NCBI GenBank assembly: GCA_037783545.1
Contig: JBBELK010000376.1
Location: 930,001 to 994,000, forward strand
DNA from: Henricia sp. BOLD:AAB3569
Taxonomy: Eukaryota > Echinodermata > Asteroidea > Spinulosida > Echinasteridae
Length of the DNA: 64,000 bases
Reading direction: 5' to 3'
Every line of letters begins with the position of its first letter. Positions within the stretch are counted from its first letter, which is position 1. Under the pieces are notes generated by a model. That model did no database searches. It saw only the letters and a list, made by a program, of their open reading frames with translations, and had not been told where the DNA came from. Made by a program: the position numbers and the translations under genes. Shown here in pieces: positions 11,896 to 24,946 of the stretch.

Positions 11896-12366
11896 TACAG
11901 CGACAGATGCAGCCACGGCGACAGATCAGACTCAAAAGAGGTAGGGATTTCGTTCATAATTACCCGATTTATGTCTTTCAACCTCGGTAACTTTATGGCG
12001 TGGACTGTACTGAGAACTTAAGGCAGCGGCAAATTACATAAAATTTAGCAAACTGCAGGATTGTGCATGAATCCCGCGAGTCCAACTCGCGTAGGCTAGG
12101 CTATGTGCATAACATAGGCCTAGGCCTACGTGTGGGCTACGTTTGTACCGTACGTGTACTGTGACTACAACTTGCATACAAACGTGGAGTGAAAATGTCT
12201 GTGTGCAGTACATGTGTTTTACATGTATGTCGACAAACAAAGCGATCATGTTTTTGTATTGTATGACGAATGTTCTACATTGCAAAAGGTTTCTTCGTAC
12301 GTCGATTAACATGTACATATGTAACTTGAACGTTGAATGGAATTTGCTTCACAAAACGTCTGTTAA

Positions 12367-13911
12367 TACTAGAATTCCCGTGACTGACAGGGATATAAAC
12401 GAATGTTCCACTTTTAACTTTTCATTGCTGAATTCTATGAAAACAATTTGAAAGCCAATAACTTCGTCAAACTGTAGCAATGATACATATATTGGGGAAT
12501 TTAGTCCTTAAATGTGAGACATCTGACACAATATATGTGGTATAAGTGGTATATTTCATGAAGTTAGGACTATTCAAATGCTTAGGAAACGATTAGTTTA
12601 TAGGCATCACCACTATACACTGTTAAGTACCGGTAGTCATTTTGCACCAAAAATTAGTCAAATTGGAAATAAAAATTAGTCGTTGAACACGTGACTAATT
12701 TTGCAAATTAAAAGACTAACTGGACATTGTTTGACTAACCAATTTCACGAAAATACTAATCTCAGTTTATGCAAAGACTAATGCAGATTTTTGTAAGACT
12801 ATTTTTTTTTAAAGATTAATAACATCACATCCAAATTACTAATCATGTTTAGTCACCTGAGTTCCGGAAGACGAATTAAATTGCAAATGACTAATTGTAT
12901 AACTAATTAATTCGTGAAATACTAATTCCTTACAAAATTAGTCAGGCTTTGGAAGCTTCCAAGGTTTGACGTCCCTCCCTCTGAACACTTAGGTTAAATA
13001 TGTCTTTCTTGAAGAAAATGAGCACGGCTCCAATGTCACTGAAAACTGTTTTTGTTGTATTTCAAGCCAAGAACAAAAGACAAATATTTTCCCTTTGTGC
13101 AGCTGCTTTGGGCTGTTTGTGCACCATACGTGTTACTTATGTTGAGGTACATGTAGTTAGTTCGAGCTGAGTGGCGTGATATTCTTTTTGGCGCTGAAAC
13201 AGCGTACGTATGCTACACACAGCGTTCTAATTCAGCAGCGACAGATGCAGCCACGGCGACAGATCAGACTCAAAAGAGGTAGGGATTTCGTTCATAATTA
13301 CCCGATTTATGTCTTTCAACCTCAGTAACTTTATGGCGTGGACTGTACTGAGAACTTAAGGCAGCGGCAAATTACATAAAATTTAGCATACTGCAGGATT
13401 GTGCATGAATCCCGCGAGTCCAACTCGCGTAGGCTATAGGCTATGTGCATAACATAGGCCTAGGCCTACGTGTGGGCTATGTTTGTACCATACGTACGTA
13501 CGTACGTACGTGTACTGTGACCACAACTTGCATACAAACGTGGAGTGAAAATGTCTGTCTGCAGTACATGTGTTTTACATGTATGTTGACAAACAAAGCG
13601 ATCATGTTTTTGTATTGTATGACGAATGTTCTACATTGCAAAAAGTTTCTTCGTACGTCGATTAACATGTACATATGTAACTTGAACGTTGAATGGAATT
13701 TGCTTCACAAAACGTCTGTTACTAGTGTTAATATTTTTCACAATTTGTTTCAAATAAATAATTATTATGCGTGTACGTACGTGTACGTATACACTAGTTA
13801 CAGTGCTTTGCTTTATTGTTCTCAGTACATGTACAGTACATAAATTACAATCCACGCTAAGTTACGTTGAAAGAGGTAAATCGGGCGAAATCCCTACCTT
13901 ACGAGTCTGAT
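12367..13911 (+). repeat. Array unit 3 (short form)
   Basis: Starts at the same internal junction as unit 2 but ends like the full units. This suggests units 2 and 3 share one deletion or recombination event. Confidence 0.85.
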
Positions 13912-16619
13912 GGATTTTCTGAACGTTTTCTTCAAGTTTTCTCTTTAGTGACTTGTTATTGAGCGCCATCTCGAGCAAAAACTTCAAGTGACTTCGATAA
14001 CCATACGGGAGAAAACTATTACTTAATTACTGTGTCCAGCTGGTATTCAAATTTATTTCTCAATTCCGAGCCAATACCTCACATGCAGCACGATATGTGG
14101 CAGGGGTTATCTGCCCCATCCATTGTTCCCCCATGCATTGTGTCTCGAACGTCCAAGGAATTTCAAAAGATTTATGGTGCGTTAACAAAAGGGAAGAGTG
14201 CAGGGGACGAAGTTGCAAAGAGGACGCTATATTCTCCTGTTGCGTCACAATTGGCGCGTTTATTGAAATGCGCTCTGGAAACGCGCGCGTTCAAACTGGG
14301 TTTGTTTTAGAACGTTGCAACAACACAATCCCTCACACCCTTTACAGGTTTACGTGAGATCACAAGAACTTCGTGCACTCCGACAGTTTCCGTCAGTGCC
14401 AAGAATACTTCTTGCAACATATCAAGTGAGTACAACCCAATAGATAATGCCATTTTCTGCTATTGCCCAAAAATTGTTAAAGTAGAGATAGGCCTACACA
14501 AGAAACAAAAGCCATTGAAACTACATTTTTTTGTACCCAAAAAAACTGAAAATTGCAACAATACCGTGTAATATGGGCGCCGCCATTTTGTCCACAGACT
14601 AGACAGAAAATCGCGTTTTTGTTTGCAACCTTTCCGTGTATTGTCATAAGAATACACGAAGGAATTGTATAGAGCCAACACAAAACGATTTTCAGTAAAA
14701 TTGGCACGACCACACCACAAGACATGGCTGCAATTGCCGTTTTTGTGTGAAGCTCGTATCAGTTTTTGAGTGGGTCATAACCTATATTCTGTGCTCTTTG
14801 TAAAGCAATAATGTAGGCTACTAGTTTCTTTTTTTTTAGCACATGGTCTTTTGTTTCTTGGTTGTAGGCCTAATTCTTTAAATTATTCATTTTCGAAATA
14901 TACGCTTACCTTTATAGTTTTAAAGGTGTGGGTTATTGATTTAAAAAAAACACAAGCAGGAATATACATATGGAAATTGTACAAAATATCCCCTTCGATC
15001 TCATGTGTATACGTTTGTTGAAAGGAACTGAATTCCCGTGACTGACAGGGATATAAACGAATGTTCCACTTTTAACTTTTCATTGCTGAATTCTATGAAA
15101 ACAATTTGAAAGCCAATAACTTCGTCAAACTGTAGCAATGATACATATATTGGGGAATTTAGTCCTTAAATGTGAGACATCTGACACATTATATAGACAA
15201 AAATATGTTAATATTCGGTATTTGTGGTATAAGTGGTATATTTCATGAAGTTAGGACTATTCAAATGCTTAGGAAACGATTAGTTTATAGGCATCACCAC
15301 TATACACTGTTAAGTACCGGTAGTCATTTTGCACCAAAAATTAGTCAAATTGGAAATAAAAATTAGTCGTTGAACACGTGACTAATTTTGCAAATTAAAA
15401 GACTAACTGGACATTGTTTGACTAACCAATTTCACGAAAATACTAATCTCAGTTTATGCAAAGACTAATGCAGATTTTTGTAAGACTATTTTTTTTTAAA
15501 GATTAATAACATCACATCCAAATTACTAATTATGTTTAGTTACCTGAGTTCCGGAAGACGAATTAAATTGCAAATGACTAATTGTATAACTAATTAATTC
15601 GTGAAATACTAATTCCTTACAAAATTAGTCAGGCTTTGGAAGCTCCAAGGTTTGACGTCCCTCCCTCTGAACACTTAGGTTAAATATGTCTTTCTTGAAG
15701 AAAATGAGCACGGCTCCAATGTCACTGAAAACTGTTTTTGTTGTATTTCAAGCCAAGAACACAAGACAAATATTTTCCCTTTGTGCAGCTGCTTTGGGCT
15801 GTTTGTGCACCATACGTGTTACTTATGTTGAGGTACATGTAGTTAGTTCGAGCTGAGTGGCGTGATATTCTTTTTGGCGCTGAAACAGCGTACATATAAA
15901 TGTACACGTACGTACGTATGCTACACACAGCGTTCTAATTCAGCAGCGACAGATGCAGCCACGGCGACAGATCAGACTCAAAAGAGGTAGGGATTTCGTT
16001 CATAATTACCCGATTTATGTCTTTCAACCTCGGTAACTTTATGGCGTGGACTGTACTGAGAACTTAAGGCAGCGGCAAATTACATAAAATTTAGCATACT
16101 GCAGGATTGTGCATGAATCCCGCGAGTCCAACTCGCGTAGGCTATAGGCTATGTGCATAACATAGGCCTAGGCCTACGTGTGGGCTATGTTTGTACCATA
16201 CGTACGTACGTACGTACGTGTACTGTGACCACAACTTGCATACAAACGTGGAGTGAAAATGTCTGTCTGCAGTACATGTGTTTTACATGTATGTTGACAA
16301 ACAAAGCGATCATGTTTTTGTATTGTATGACGAATGTTCTACATTGCAAAAAGTTTCTTCGTACGTCGATTAACATGTACATATGTAACTTGAACGTTGA
16401 ATGGAATTTGCTTCACAAAACGTCTGTTACTAGTGTTAATATTTTTCACAATTTGTTTCAAATAAATAATTATTATGCGTGTACGTACGTGTACGTATAC
16501 ACTAGTTACAGTGCTTTGCTTTATTGTTCTCAGTACATGTACAGTACATAAATTACAATCCACGCTAAGTTACGTTGAAAGAGGTAAATCGGGCGAAATC
16601 CCTACCTTACGAGTCTGAT
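13912..16619 (+). repeat. Array unit 4
   Basis: Full unit of 2708 bp without later insertions. It is the best reference for the empty sites of the insertions found in U5-U7. Confidence 0.85.
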
Positions 16620-18635
16620 GGATTTTCTGAACGTTTTCTTCAAGTTTTCTCTTTAGTGACTTGTTATTGAGCGCCATCTCGAGCAAAAACTTCAAGTGAC
16701 TTCGATAACCATACGGGAGAAAACTATTACTTAATTACTGTGTCCAGCTGGTATTCAAATTTATTTCTCAATTCCGAGCCAATACCTCACATGCAGCACG
16801 ATATGTGGCAGGGGTTATCTGCCCCATCCATTGTTCCCCCATGCATTGTGTCTCGAACGTCCAAGGAATTTCAAAAGATTTATGGTGCGTTAACAAAAGG
16901 GAAGAGTGCAGGGGACGAAGTTGCAAAGAGGACGCTATATTCTCCTGTTGCGTCACAATTGGCGCGTTTATTGAAATGCGCTCTGGAAACGCGCGCGTTC
17001 AAACTGGGTTTGTTTTAGAACGTTGCAACAACACAATCCCTCACACCCTTTACAGGTTTACGTGAGATCACAAGAACTTCGTGCACTCCGACAGTTTCCG
17101 TCAGTGCCAAGAATACTTCTTGCAACATATCAAGTGAGTACAACCCAATAGATAATGCCATTTTCTGCTATTGCCCAAAAATTGTTAAAGTAGAGATAGG
17201 CCTACACAAGAAACAAAAGCCACTGAAACTACATTTTTGTGTACCCAAAAAAACTGAAAATTGCAACAATACCGTGTAATATGGGCGCCGCCATTTTGTC
17301 CACAGACTAGACAGAAAATCGCGTTTTTGTTTGCAACCTTTCCGTGTATTGTCATAAGAATACACGAAGGAATTGTATAGACCCAACACAAAACGATTTT
17401 CAGTAAAATTGGCACGACCACACCACAATACATGGCTGCAATTGCCGTTTTTGTGTGAAGCTCGTATCAGTTTTTGAGTGGGTCATAACCTATATTCTGT
17501 GCTCTTTGTAAAGCAATAATGTAGGCTACTAGTTTCTTTTTTGTTAGCACATGGTCTTTTGTTTCTTGGTTGTAGGCCTAATTCTTTAAATTATTCATTT
17601 TCGAAATATACGCTTACCTTTATAGTTTTAAAGGTGTGGGTTATTGATTTTAAAAAAACACAAGCAGGAATATATGGAATTTGTACAAAATATCCCCTTC
17701 GATCTCATGTACGTTTGTTGAAAGAAACTGAATTCCCGTGACTGACAGGGATATAAACGAATGTTCCACTTTTAACTTTTCATTGCTGAATTCTATGAAA
17801 ACAATTTGAAAGCCAATAACTTCGTCAAACTGTAGCAATGATACATATATTGGGGAATTTAGTCCTTAAATGTGAGACATCTGACACAATATATAGACAA
17901 AAATATGTTAATATTCGGTATTTGTGGTATAAGTGGTATATTTCATGAAGTTAGGACTATTCAAATGCTTGGGAAACGATTAGTTTATAGGCATCACCAC
18001 TATACACTGTTAAGTACCGGTATTAATTTTGCACCAAAAAATTGTCAAATTGGAAATAAAAATTTGTCGTTGAACACGTGACTAATTTTGCAAATTAAAA
18101 GACTAACTGGACATTGTTTGACTAACCAATTTCACGAAAATACTAATCTCAGTTTATGCAAAGACTAATTTTGTAAGACTATTTTTTTTAAAGATTAATA
18201 ACATCACATCTAAATTACTAATCATGTTTAGTCACCTGAGTTCCGGAAGACGAATTAAATTGCAAATGACTAATTGTATAACTAATTAATTCGTGAAATA
18301 CTAATTCCTTACAAAATTAGTCAGGCTTTGGAAGCTTCCAAGGTTGGACGTCCCTCCCTCTGAACACTTACGTTAAATATGTCTTTCTTGAAGAAAATGA
18401 GCACGGCTCCAATGTCACTGAAAACTGTTTTTGTTGTATTTCAAGCCAAGAACACAAGACAAATATTTTCCCTTTGTGCAGCTGCTTTGGGCTGTTTGTG
18501 CACCATACGTGTTACTTAGGTTGATGTACATGTAGTTAGTTCGAGTTGAGTGGCGTGATATTCTTTTTGGCGCTGAAACAGCGTACATATAAATGTACAC
18601 GTACGTACGTACGTATGCTACACACAGCGTTCTAA

Positions 18636-19064
18636 AGCCTGGGGCCAATTTCATAGAGCTGCTTAAGCATTAAAAATTGCTTAAGCATGAAAAACCTTGC
18701 TTGATAAAATGAGGTTACCAGCAAAAATTTCATGAGATTGTCGTGGTAATGAAACAGTTCTCTAACACTGGTCATACACTATTTCTATCACATGAAGATT
18801 TCACTAGTAACACTCTCTATTAAGAAAGAGTTTCTTGTACTTAAGCAAATTTTCGTGCTTAAACACCTCTATGAAATTGGCCCCTGGTTTCCATATAATC
18901 GTAACGCACACACGCAGACTAGACGCAAACAACCGCAACGCAAACACTGACGGAAACAGTCGGCAAAGTTGAACTTGGTTCAACTTTGCCGACTGTCTGC
19001 GTTACTGTTTGCGTTGGTAGTCGGTGGCACTCTCTGCGTATGTTACGTCTATGGAAACCGGGCT
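18636..19064. mobile_element. PIF/Harbinger-like MITE with TAA duplication (array unit 5)
   Basis: The ends AGCCTGG..TTTCCATA and AGCCCGGTTTCCATAG (reverse strand) are flanked by TAA on both sides. Units without the insertion show a single TAA at this point. A 3-bp TWA duplication is typical of PIF/Harbinger. The centre is a strong palindrome around CAAAGTTGAACTTGGTTCAA. Another element is nested after base 7. Confidence 0.85.
18643..18882. mobile_element. Fold-back MITE GGCCAATTTCATAG, nested in the previous element
   Basis: 240 bp with arms GGCCAATTTCATAGAG / CTCTATGAAATTGGCC and inner TGCTTAAGCA-like words. It is flanked by a CCTGG duplication that falls inside the Harbinger-like arm. The same nested arrangement is copied at 21740-21979. 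Confidence 0.85.
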
Positions 19065-21732
19065 TAATTCAGCAGCGACAGATGCAGCCACGGCGACAGA
19101 TCAGACTCAAAAGAGGTAGGGATTTCGTTCATAATTACCCGATTTATGTCTTTCAACCTCGGTAACTTTATGGCGTGGACTGTACTGAGAACTTAAGGCA
19201 GCGGCAAATTACATAAAATTTAGCAAACTGCAGGATTGTGCATGAATCCCGCGAGTCCAACTCGCGTAGGCTAGGCTATGTGCGCATAACATAGGCCTAG
19301 CCTAGGCCTACGTGTGGGCTACGTTTGTACCATACGTACGTACGTGTACTGTGACTACAACTTGCATACAAACGTGGAGTGAAAATGTCTGTCTGCAGTA
19401 CATGTGTTTTACATGTATGTTGACAAACAAAGCGATCATGTTTTTGTATTGTATGACGAATGTTCTACATTGCAAAAGGTTTTTTCGTACGTCGATTAAC
19501 ATACATACATATGTAACTTGAACGTTGAATGGAATTTGCTTCACAAAACGTCTGTTACTAGTGTTAATATTTTTCACAATTTGTTTCAAAGAAATAATTA
19601 TTATGCGTGTACGTACGTACGTGTACGTATACACTAGTTACAGTGCTTTGCTTTATTGTTCTCAGTACATGTACAGTACATAAATTACAATCCACGCTAA
19701 GTTACGTTGAAAGAGGTAAATCGGGCGAAAGCCCTACCTTACGAGTCTGATGAATTTTCTGAACGTTTTCTTCAAGTTTTCTCTTTAGTGACTTGTTATT
19801 GAGCGCCATCTCGAGCAAAAACTTCAAGTGACTTCGATAACCATACGGGGGATTACTTAATTACTGTGTCCAGCTGGTATTCAAATTTATTTCTCAATTC
19901 CGAGCCAATACCTCACATGCAGCACGATATGTGGCAGGGGTTATCTGCCCCATCCATTGTTCCCCCATGCATTGTGTCTCGAACGTCCAAGGAATTTCAA
20001 AAGATTTCTGGTGCGTTAACAAAAGGGAAGAGTGCAGGGGACGAAGTTGCAAAGAGGACGCTATATTCTCCTGTTGCGTCACAATTGGCGCGTTTATTGA
20101 AATGCGTTCTGGAAACGCGCGCGTTCAAACTGGGTTTGTTTTAGAACGTTGCAACAACACAATCCCTCACACCCTTTACAGGTTTACGTGAGATCACAAG
20201 AACTTCGTGCACTCCGACAGTTTCCGTCAGTGCCAAGAATACTTCTTGCAACATATCAAGTGAGTACAACCCAATAGATAATGCCATTTTCTGCTATTGC
20301 CCAAAAATTGTTAAAGAAGAGATAGGCCTACACAAGAAACAAAAGCCATTGAAACTACATTTTTTTGTACCCAAAAAAACTGAAAATTGCAACAATACCG
20401 TGTAGTATGGGCGCCGCCATACTAGAATAGAGAAAATCGCGTTTTTGTTTGCAAAAAGAATACACGAAGGAATTGTATAGACCCAACAGAAAACGATTTT
20501 CAGTAAAATTGGCACGACCACACCACAATACATGGCTGCAATTGCCGTTTTTGTGTGAAGCTCGTATCAGTTTTTGAGTGGGTCATAACCTATATTCTGT
20601 GCTCTTTGTAAAGCAATAATGTAGGCTACTAGTTTCTTTTTTTTAGCACATGGTCTTTTGTTTCTTGGTTGTAGGCCTAATTCTTTAAATTATTCATTTT
20701 CGAAATATACGCTTACCTTTATAGTTTTAAAGGTGTGGGTTATTGATTTTAAAAAAACACGAGCAGGAATATATGGAATTTGTACAAAATATCCCCTTCG
20801 ATCTCATGTACGTTTGTTGAAAGAAACTGAATTCCCGTGACTGACAGGGATATAAACGAATGTTCCACTTTTAACTTTTCATTGCTGAATTCTATGAAAA
20901 CAATTTGAAAGCCAATAACTTCGTCAAACTGTAGCAATGATACATATATTGGGGAATTTAGTCCTTAAATGTGAGACATCTGACACAATATATAGACAAA
21001 AATATGTTAATATTCGGTATTTGTGGTATAAGTGGTATATTTCATGAAGTTAGGACTATTCAAATGCTTGGGAAACGATTAGTTTATAGGCATCACCACT
21101 ATACACTGTTAAGTACCGGTATTAATTTTGCACCAAAAAATTGTCAAATTGGAAATAAAAATTTGTCGTTGAACACGTGACTAATTTTGCAAATTAAAAG
21201 ACTAACTGGACATTGTTTGACTAACCAATTTCACGAAAATACTAATCTCAGTTTATGCAAAGACTAATTTTGTAAGACTATTTTTTTTAAAGATTAATAA
21301 CATCACATCTAAATTACTAATCATGTTTAGTCACCTGAGTTCCGGAAGACGAATTAAATTGCAAATGACTAATTGTATAACTAATTAATTCGTGAAATAC
21401 TAATTCCTTACAAAATTAGTCAGGCTTTGGAAGCTTCCAAGGTTGGACGTCCCTCCCTCTGAACACTTACGTTAAATATGTCTTTCTTGAAGAAAATGAG
21501 CACGGCTCCAATGTCACTGAAAACTGTTTTTGTTGTATTTCAAGCCAAGAACACAAGACAAATATTTTCCCTTTGTGCAGCTGCTTTGGGCTGTTTGTGC
21601 ACCATACGTGTTACTTAGGTTGATGTACATAGTTAGTTCGAGTTGAGTGGCGTGATATTCTTTTTGGCGCTGAAACAGCGTACATATAAATGTACACGTA
21701 CGTACGTACGTATGCTACACACAGCGTTCTAA

Positions 21733-22161
21733 AGCCTGGGGCCAATTTCATAGAGCTGCTTAAGCATTAAAAATTGCTTAAGCATGAAAAACCTTGCTTG
21801 ATAAAATGAGGTTACCAGCAAAAATTTCATGAGATTGTCGTGGTAATGAAACAGTTCTCTAACACTGGTCATACACTATTTCTATCACATGAAGATTTCA
21901 CTAGTAACACTCTCTATTAAGAAAGAGTTTCTTGTACTTAAGCAAATTTTCGTGCTTAAACACCTCTATGAAATTGGCCCCTGGTTTCCATATAATCGTA
22001 ACGCACACACGCAGACTAGACGCAAACAACCGCAACGCAAACACTGACGGAAACAGTCGGCAAAGTTGAACTTGGTTCAACTTTGCCGACTGTCTGCGTT
22101 ACTGTTTGCGTTGGTAGTCTGTGGCACTCTCTGCGTATGTTACGTCTATGGAAACCGGGCT
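21733..22161. mobile_element. PIF/Harbinger-like MITE, copy in array unit 6
   Basis: Same insertion site, same nested structure and nearly the same sequence as 18636-19064. It therefore arose by duplication of the array unit, not by a second insertion. Confidence 0.85.
21740..21979. mobile_element. Nested GGCCAATTTCATAG fold-back MITE, copy in array unit 6
   Basis: Duplicate of 18643-18882, with the same CCTGG flanks. Confidence 0.85.
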
Positions 22162-24946
22162 TAATTCAGCAGCGACAGATGCAGCCACGGCGACAGATCA
22201 GACTCAAAAGAGGTAGGGATTTCGTTCATAATTACCCGATTTATGTCTTTCAACCTCGGTAACTTTATGGCGTGGACTGTACTGAGAACTTAAGGCAGCG
22301 GCAAATTACATAAAATTTAGCAAACTGCAGGATTGTGCATGAATCCCGCGAGTCCAACTCGCGTAGGCTAGGCTATGTGCGCATAACATAGGCCTAGCCT
22401 AGGCCTACGTGTGGGCTACGTTTGTACCATACGTACGTACGTGTACTGTGACTACAACTTGCATACAAACGTGGAGTGAAAATGTCTGTCTGCAGTACAT
22501 GTGTTTTACATGTATGTTGACAAACAAAGCGATCATGTTTTTGTATTGTATGACGAATGTTCTACATTGCAAAAGGTTTTTTCGTACGTCGATTAACATG
22601 TACATATGTAACTTGAACGTTGAATGGAATTTGCTTCACAAAACGTCTGTTACTAGTGTTAATATTTTTCACAATTTGTTTCAAAGAAATAATTATTATG
22701 CGTGTACGTACGTACGTGTACGTATACACTAGTTACAGTGCTTTGCTTTATTGTTCTCGGTACATGTACAGTACATAAATTACAATCCACGCTAAGTTAC
22801 GTTGAAAGAGGTAAATCGGGCGAAAGCCCTACCTTACGAGTCTGATGAATTTTCTGAACGTTTTCTTCAAGTTTTCTCTTTAGTGACTTGTTATTGAGCG
22901 CCATCTCGAGCAAAAACTTCAAGTGACTTCGATAACCATACGGGGGAAAACTATTACTTAATTACTGTGTCCAGCTGGTATTCAAATTTATTTCTCAATT
23001 CCGAGCCAATACCTCACATGCAGCACGATATGTGGCAGGGGTTATCTGCCCCATCCATTGTTCCCCCATGCATTGTGTCTCGAACGTCTAAGGAATTTCA
23101 AAAGATTTCTGGTGCGTTAACAAAAGGGAAGAGTGCAGGGGACGAAGTTGCAAAGAGGACGCTATATTCTCCTGTTGCGTCACAATTAGCGCGTTTATTG
23201 AAATGCGTTCTGGAAACGCGCGCGTTCAAACTGGGTTTGTTTTAGAACGTTGCAACAACACAATCCCTCACACCCTTCACAGGTTTACGTGAGATCACAA
23301 GAACTTCGTGCGCTCCGAGCGTTTTCGATTTGCGATTTAAATTTTGGCGAATTATTGTTATTACGGATCCGACAGTTTCCGTCATGTCAGTGCGAAGAAC
23401 ACTTCTTGCAACATATCAAGTGAGTACAACCCAATAGATAATGCCATTTTCTGCTATTGCCCAAAAATTGTTAAAGTAGAGATAGGCCTACACAAGAAAC
23501 AAAAGCCATTGAAACTACACTTTTTTGTACCCAAAAAAACTGAAAATTGCAACAATACCGTGTAGTATGGGCGCCGCCATTTTATCCACAGACTAGAAAG
23601 AAAATCGCGTTTTTGTGTGCAACCTTTCCGTGTATTGTCATAAGAATACACGAAGGAATTGTATAGACCCAACACAAAACGATTTTCAGTAAAATTGGCA
23701 CGACCACACCACAATACATGGCTGCAATTGCCGTTTTTGTGTGAAGCTCGTATCAGTTTTTGAGTGGGTCATAACCTATATTCTGTGCTCTTTGTGAAGC
23801 AATAATGTAGGCTACTAGTTTATTTTTTTTTAGCACATGGTCTTTTATTTCTTGGTTGTAGGCCTAATTCTTTAAATTATTCATTTTCGAAATATACGCT
23901 TACCTTTATAGTTTTAAAGGTGTCGGTTATTGATTTAAAAAAAACACAAGCAGGAATATACATATGGAAATTGTACAAAATATCCCCTTCGATCTCATGT
24001 GTATACGTTTGTTGAAAGGAACTGAATTCCCGTGACTGACAGGGATATAAACGAATGTTCCACTTTTAACTTTTCATTGCTGAATTCTATGAAAACAATT
24101 TGAAAGCCAATAACTTCGTCAAACTGTAGCAATGATACATATATTGGGGAATTTAGTCCTTAAATGTGAGACATCTGACACAATATATAGACAAAAATAT
24201 GTTAATATTCGGTATTTGTGGTATAAGTGGTATATTTCATGAAGTTAGGACTATTCAAATGCTTGGGAAACGATTAGTTTATAGGCATCACCACTATACA
24301 CTGTTAAGTACCGGTATTCATTTTGCACCAAAAATTAGTCAAATTGGAAATAAAAATTAGTCGTTGAACACTTGACTAATTTTGCAAATTAAAAGACTAA
24401 CTGGACATTGTTTGACTAACCAATTTCACGAAAATACTAATCTCAGTTTATGCAAAGACTAATTTTGTAAGACTATTTTTTTTTAAAGATTAATAACATC
24501 ACATCCAAATTACTAATCATGTTTAGTCACCTGAGTTCCGGAAGACGAATTAAATTGCAAATGACTAATTGTATAACTAATTAATTCGTGAAATACTAAT
24601 TCCTTACAAAATTAGTCAGGCTTTGGAAGCTTCCAAGGTTGGACGTCCCTCCCTCTGAACACTTACGTTAAATATGTCTTTCTTGAAGAAAATGAGCACG
24701 GCTCCAATGTCACTGAAAACTGTTTTTGTTGTATTTCAAGCTAAGAAAACAAGACAAATATTTTCCCTTTGTGCAGCTGCTTTGGGCTGTTTGTGCACCA
24801 TACGTGTTACTTATGATGTTGAGGTACATGTAGTTAGTTCGAGCTGAGTGGCGTGATATTCTTTTTGGCGCTGAAACAGCGTACATATAAATGTACACGT
24901 ACGTACGTACGTACGTATGCTACACACAGCGTTCTAATTCAGCAGC

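Larger units (their letters stand above)
8896..11897. mobile_element. 3.0 kb non-autonomous DNA element, 9-bp target duplication, in array unit 2
   Basis: The ends read TAGTCTTGATGCAAGAC and, on the reverse strand, TAGTCTTTCGGAAAGAC. A further mirrored block GCCGCCAGAGGGCG lies about 65-95 bp inside each end. The flanks are a perfect 9-bp duplication CAGCGACAG (8887-8895 and 11898-11906), and the other array units show the empty site with one copy. A 9-bp duplication fits Mutator-like elements. No transposase frame is visible. The interior holds a tRNA-like piece, CCCTAA-like repeats and a 0.34 kb direct repeat. Confidence 0.9.
7986..12366 (+). repeat. Array unit 2 (short form, split by a 3.0 kb insertion)
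   Basis: Begins in the middle of a unit at GAATTCCCGTGACTGACAGG. It is interrupted at 8896-11897 by a DNA element, then continues to the next short junction. Without the insertion it would be about 1.37 kb. Confidence 0.85.
16620..19751 (+). repeat. Array unit 5
   Basis: Full unit carrying the nested MITE pair at 18636-19064. Confidence 0.85.
19752..22846 (+). repeat. Array unit 6
   Basis: Full unit with the same nested MITE pair as unit 5 at the same site (21733-22161). It has a few private small deletions, for example near 20420. Confidence 0.85.

Noticed and set aside
14032-14310. 92-codon frame repeated in units 4-7 (starting MSSWYSNLFLNSEPIP)
   Set aside because: It recurs only because the unit recurs. 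It has no domain or codon signature, and overlapping frames on both strands are equally open.
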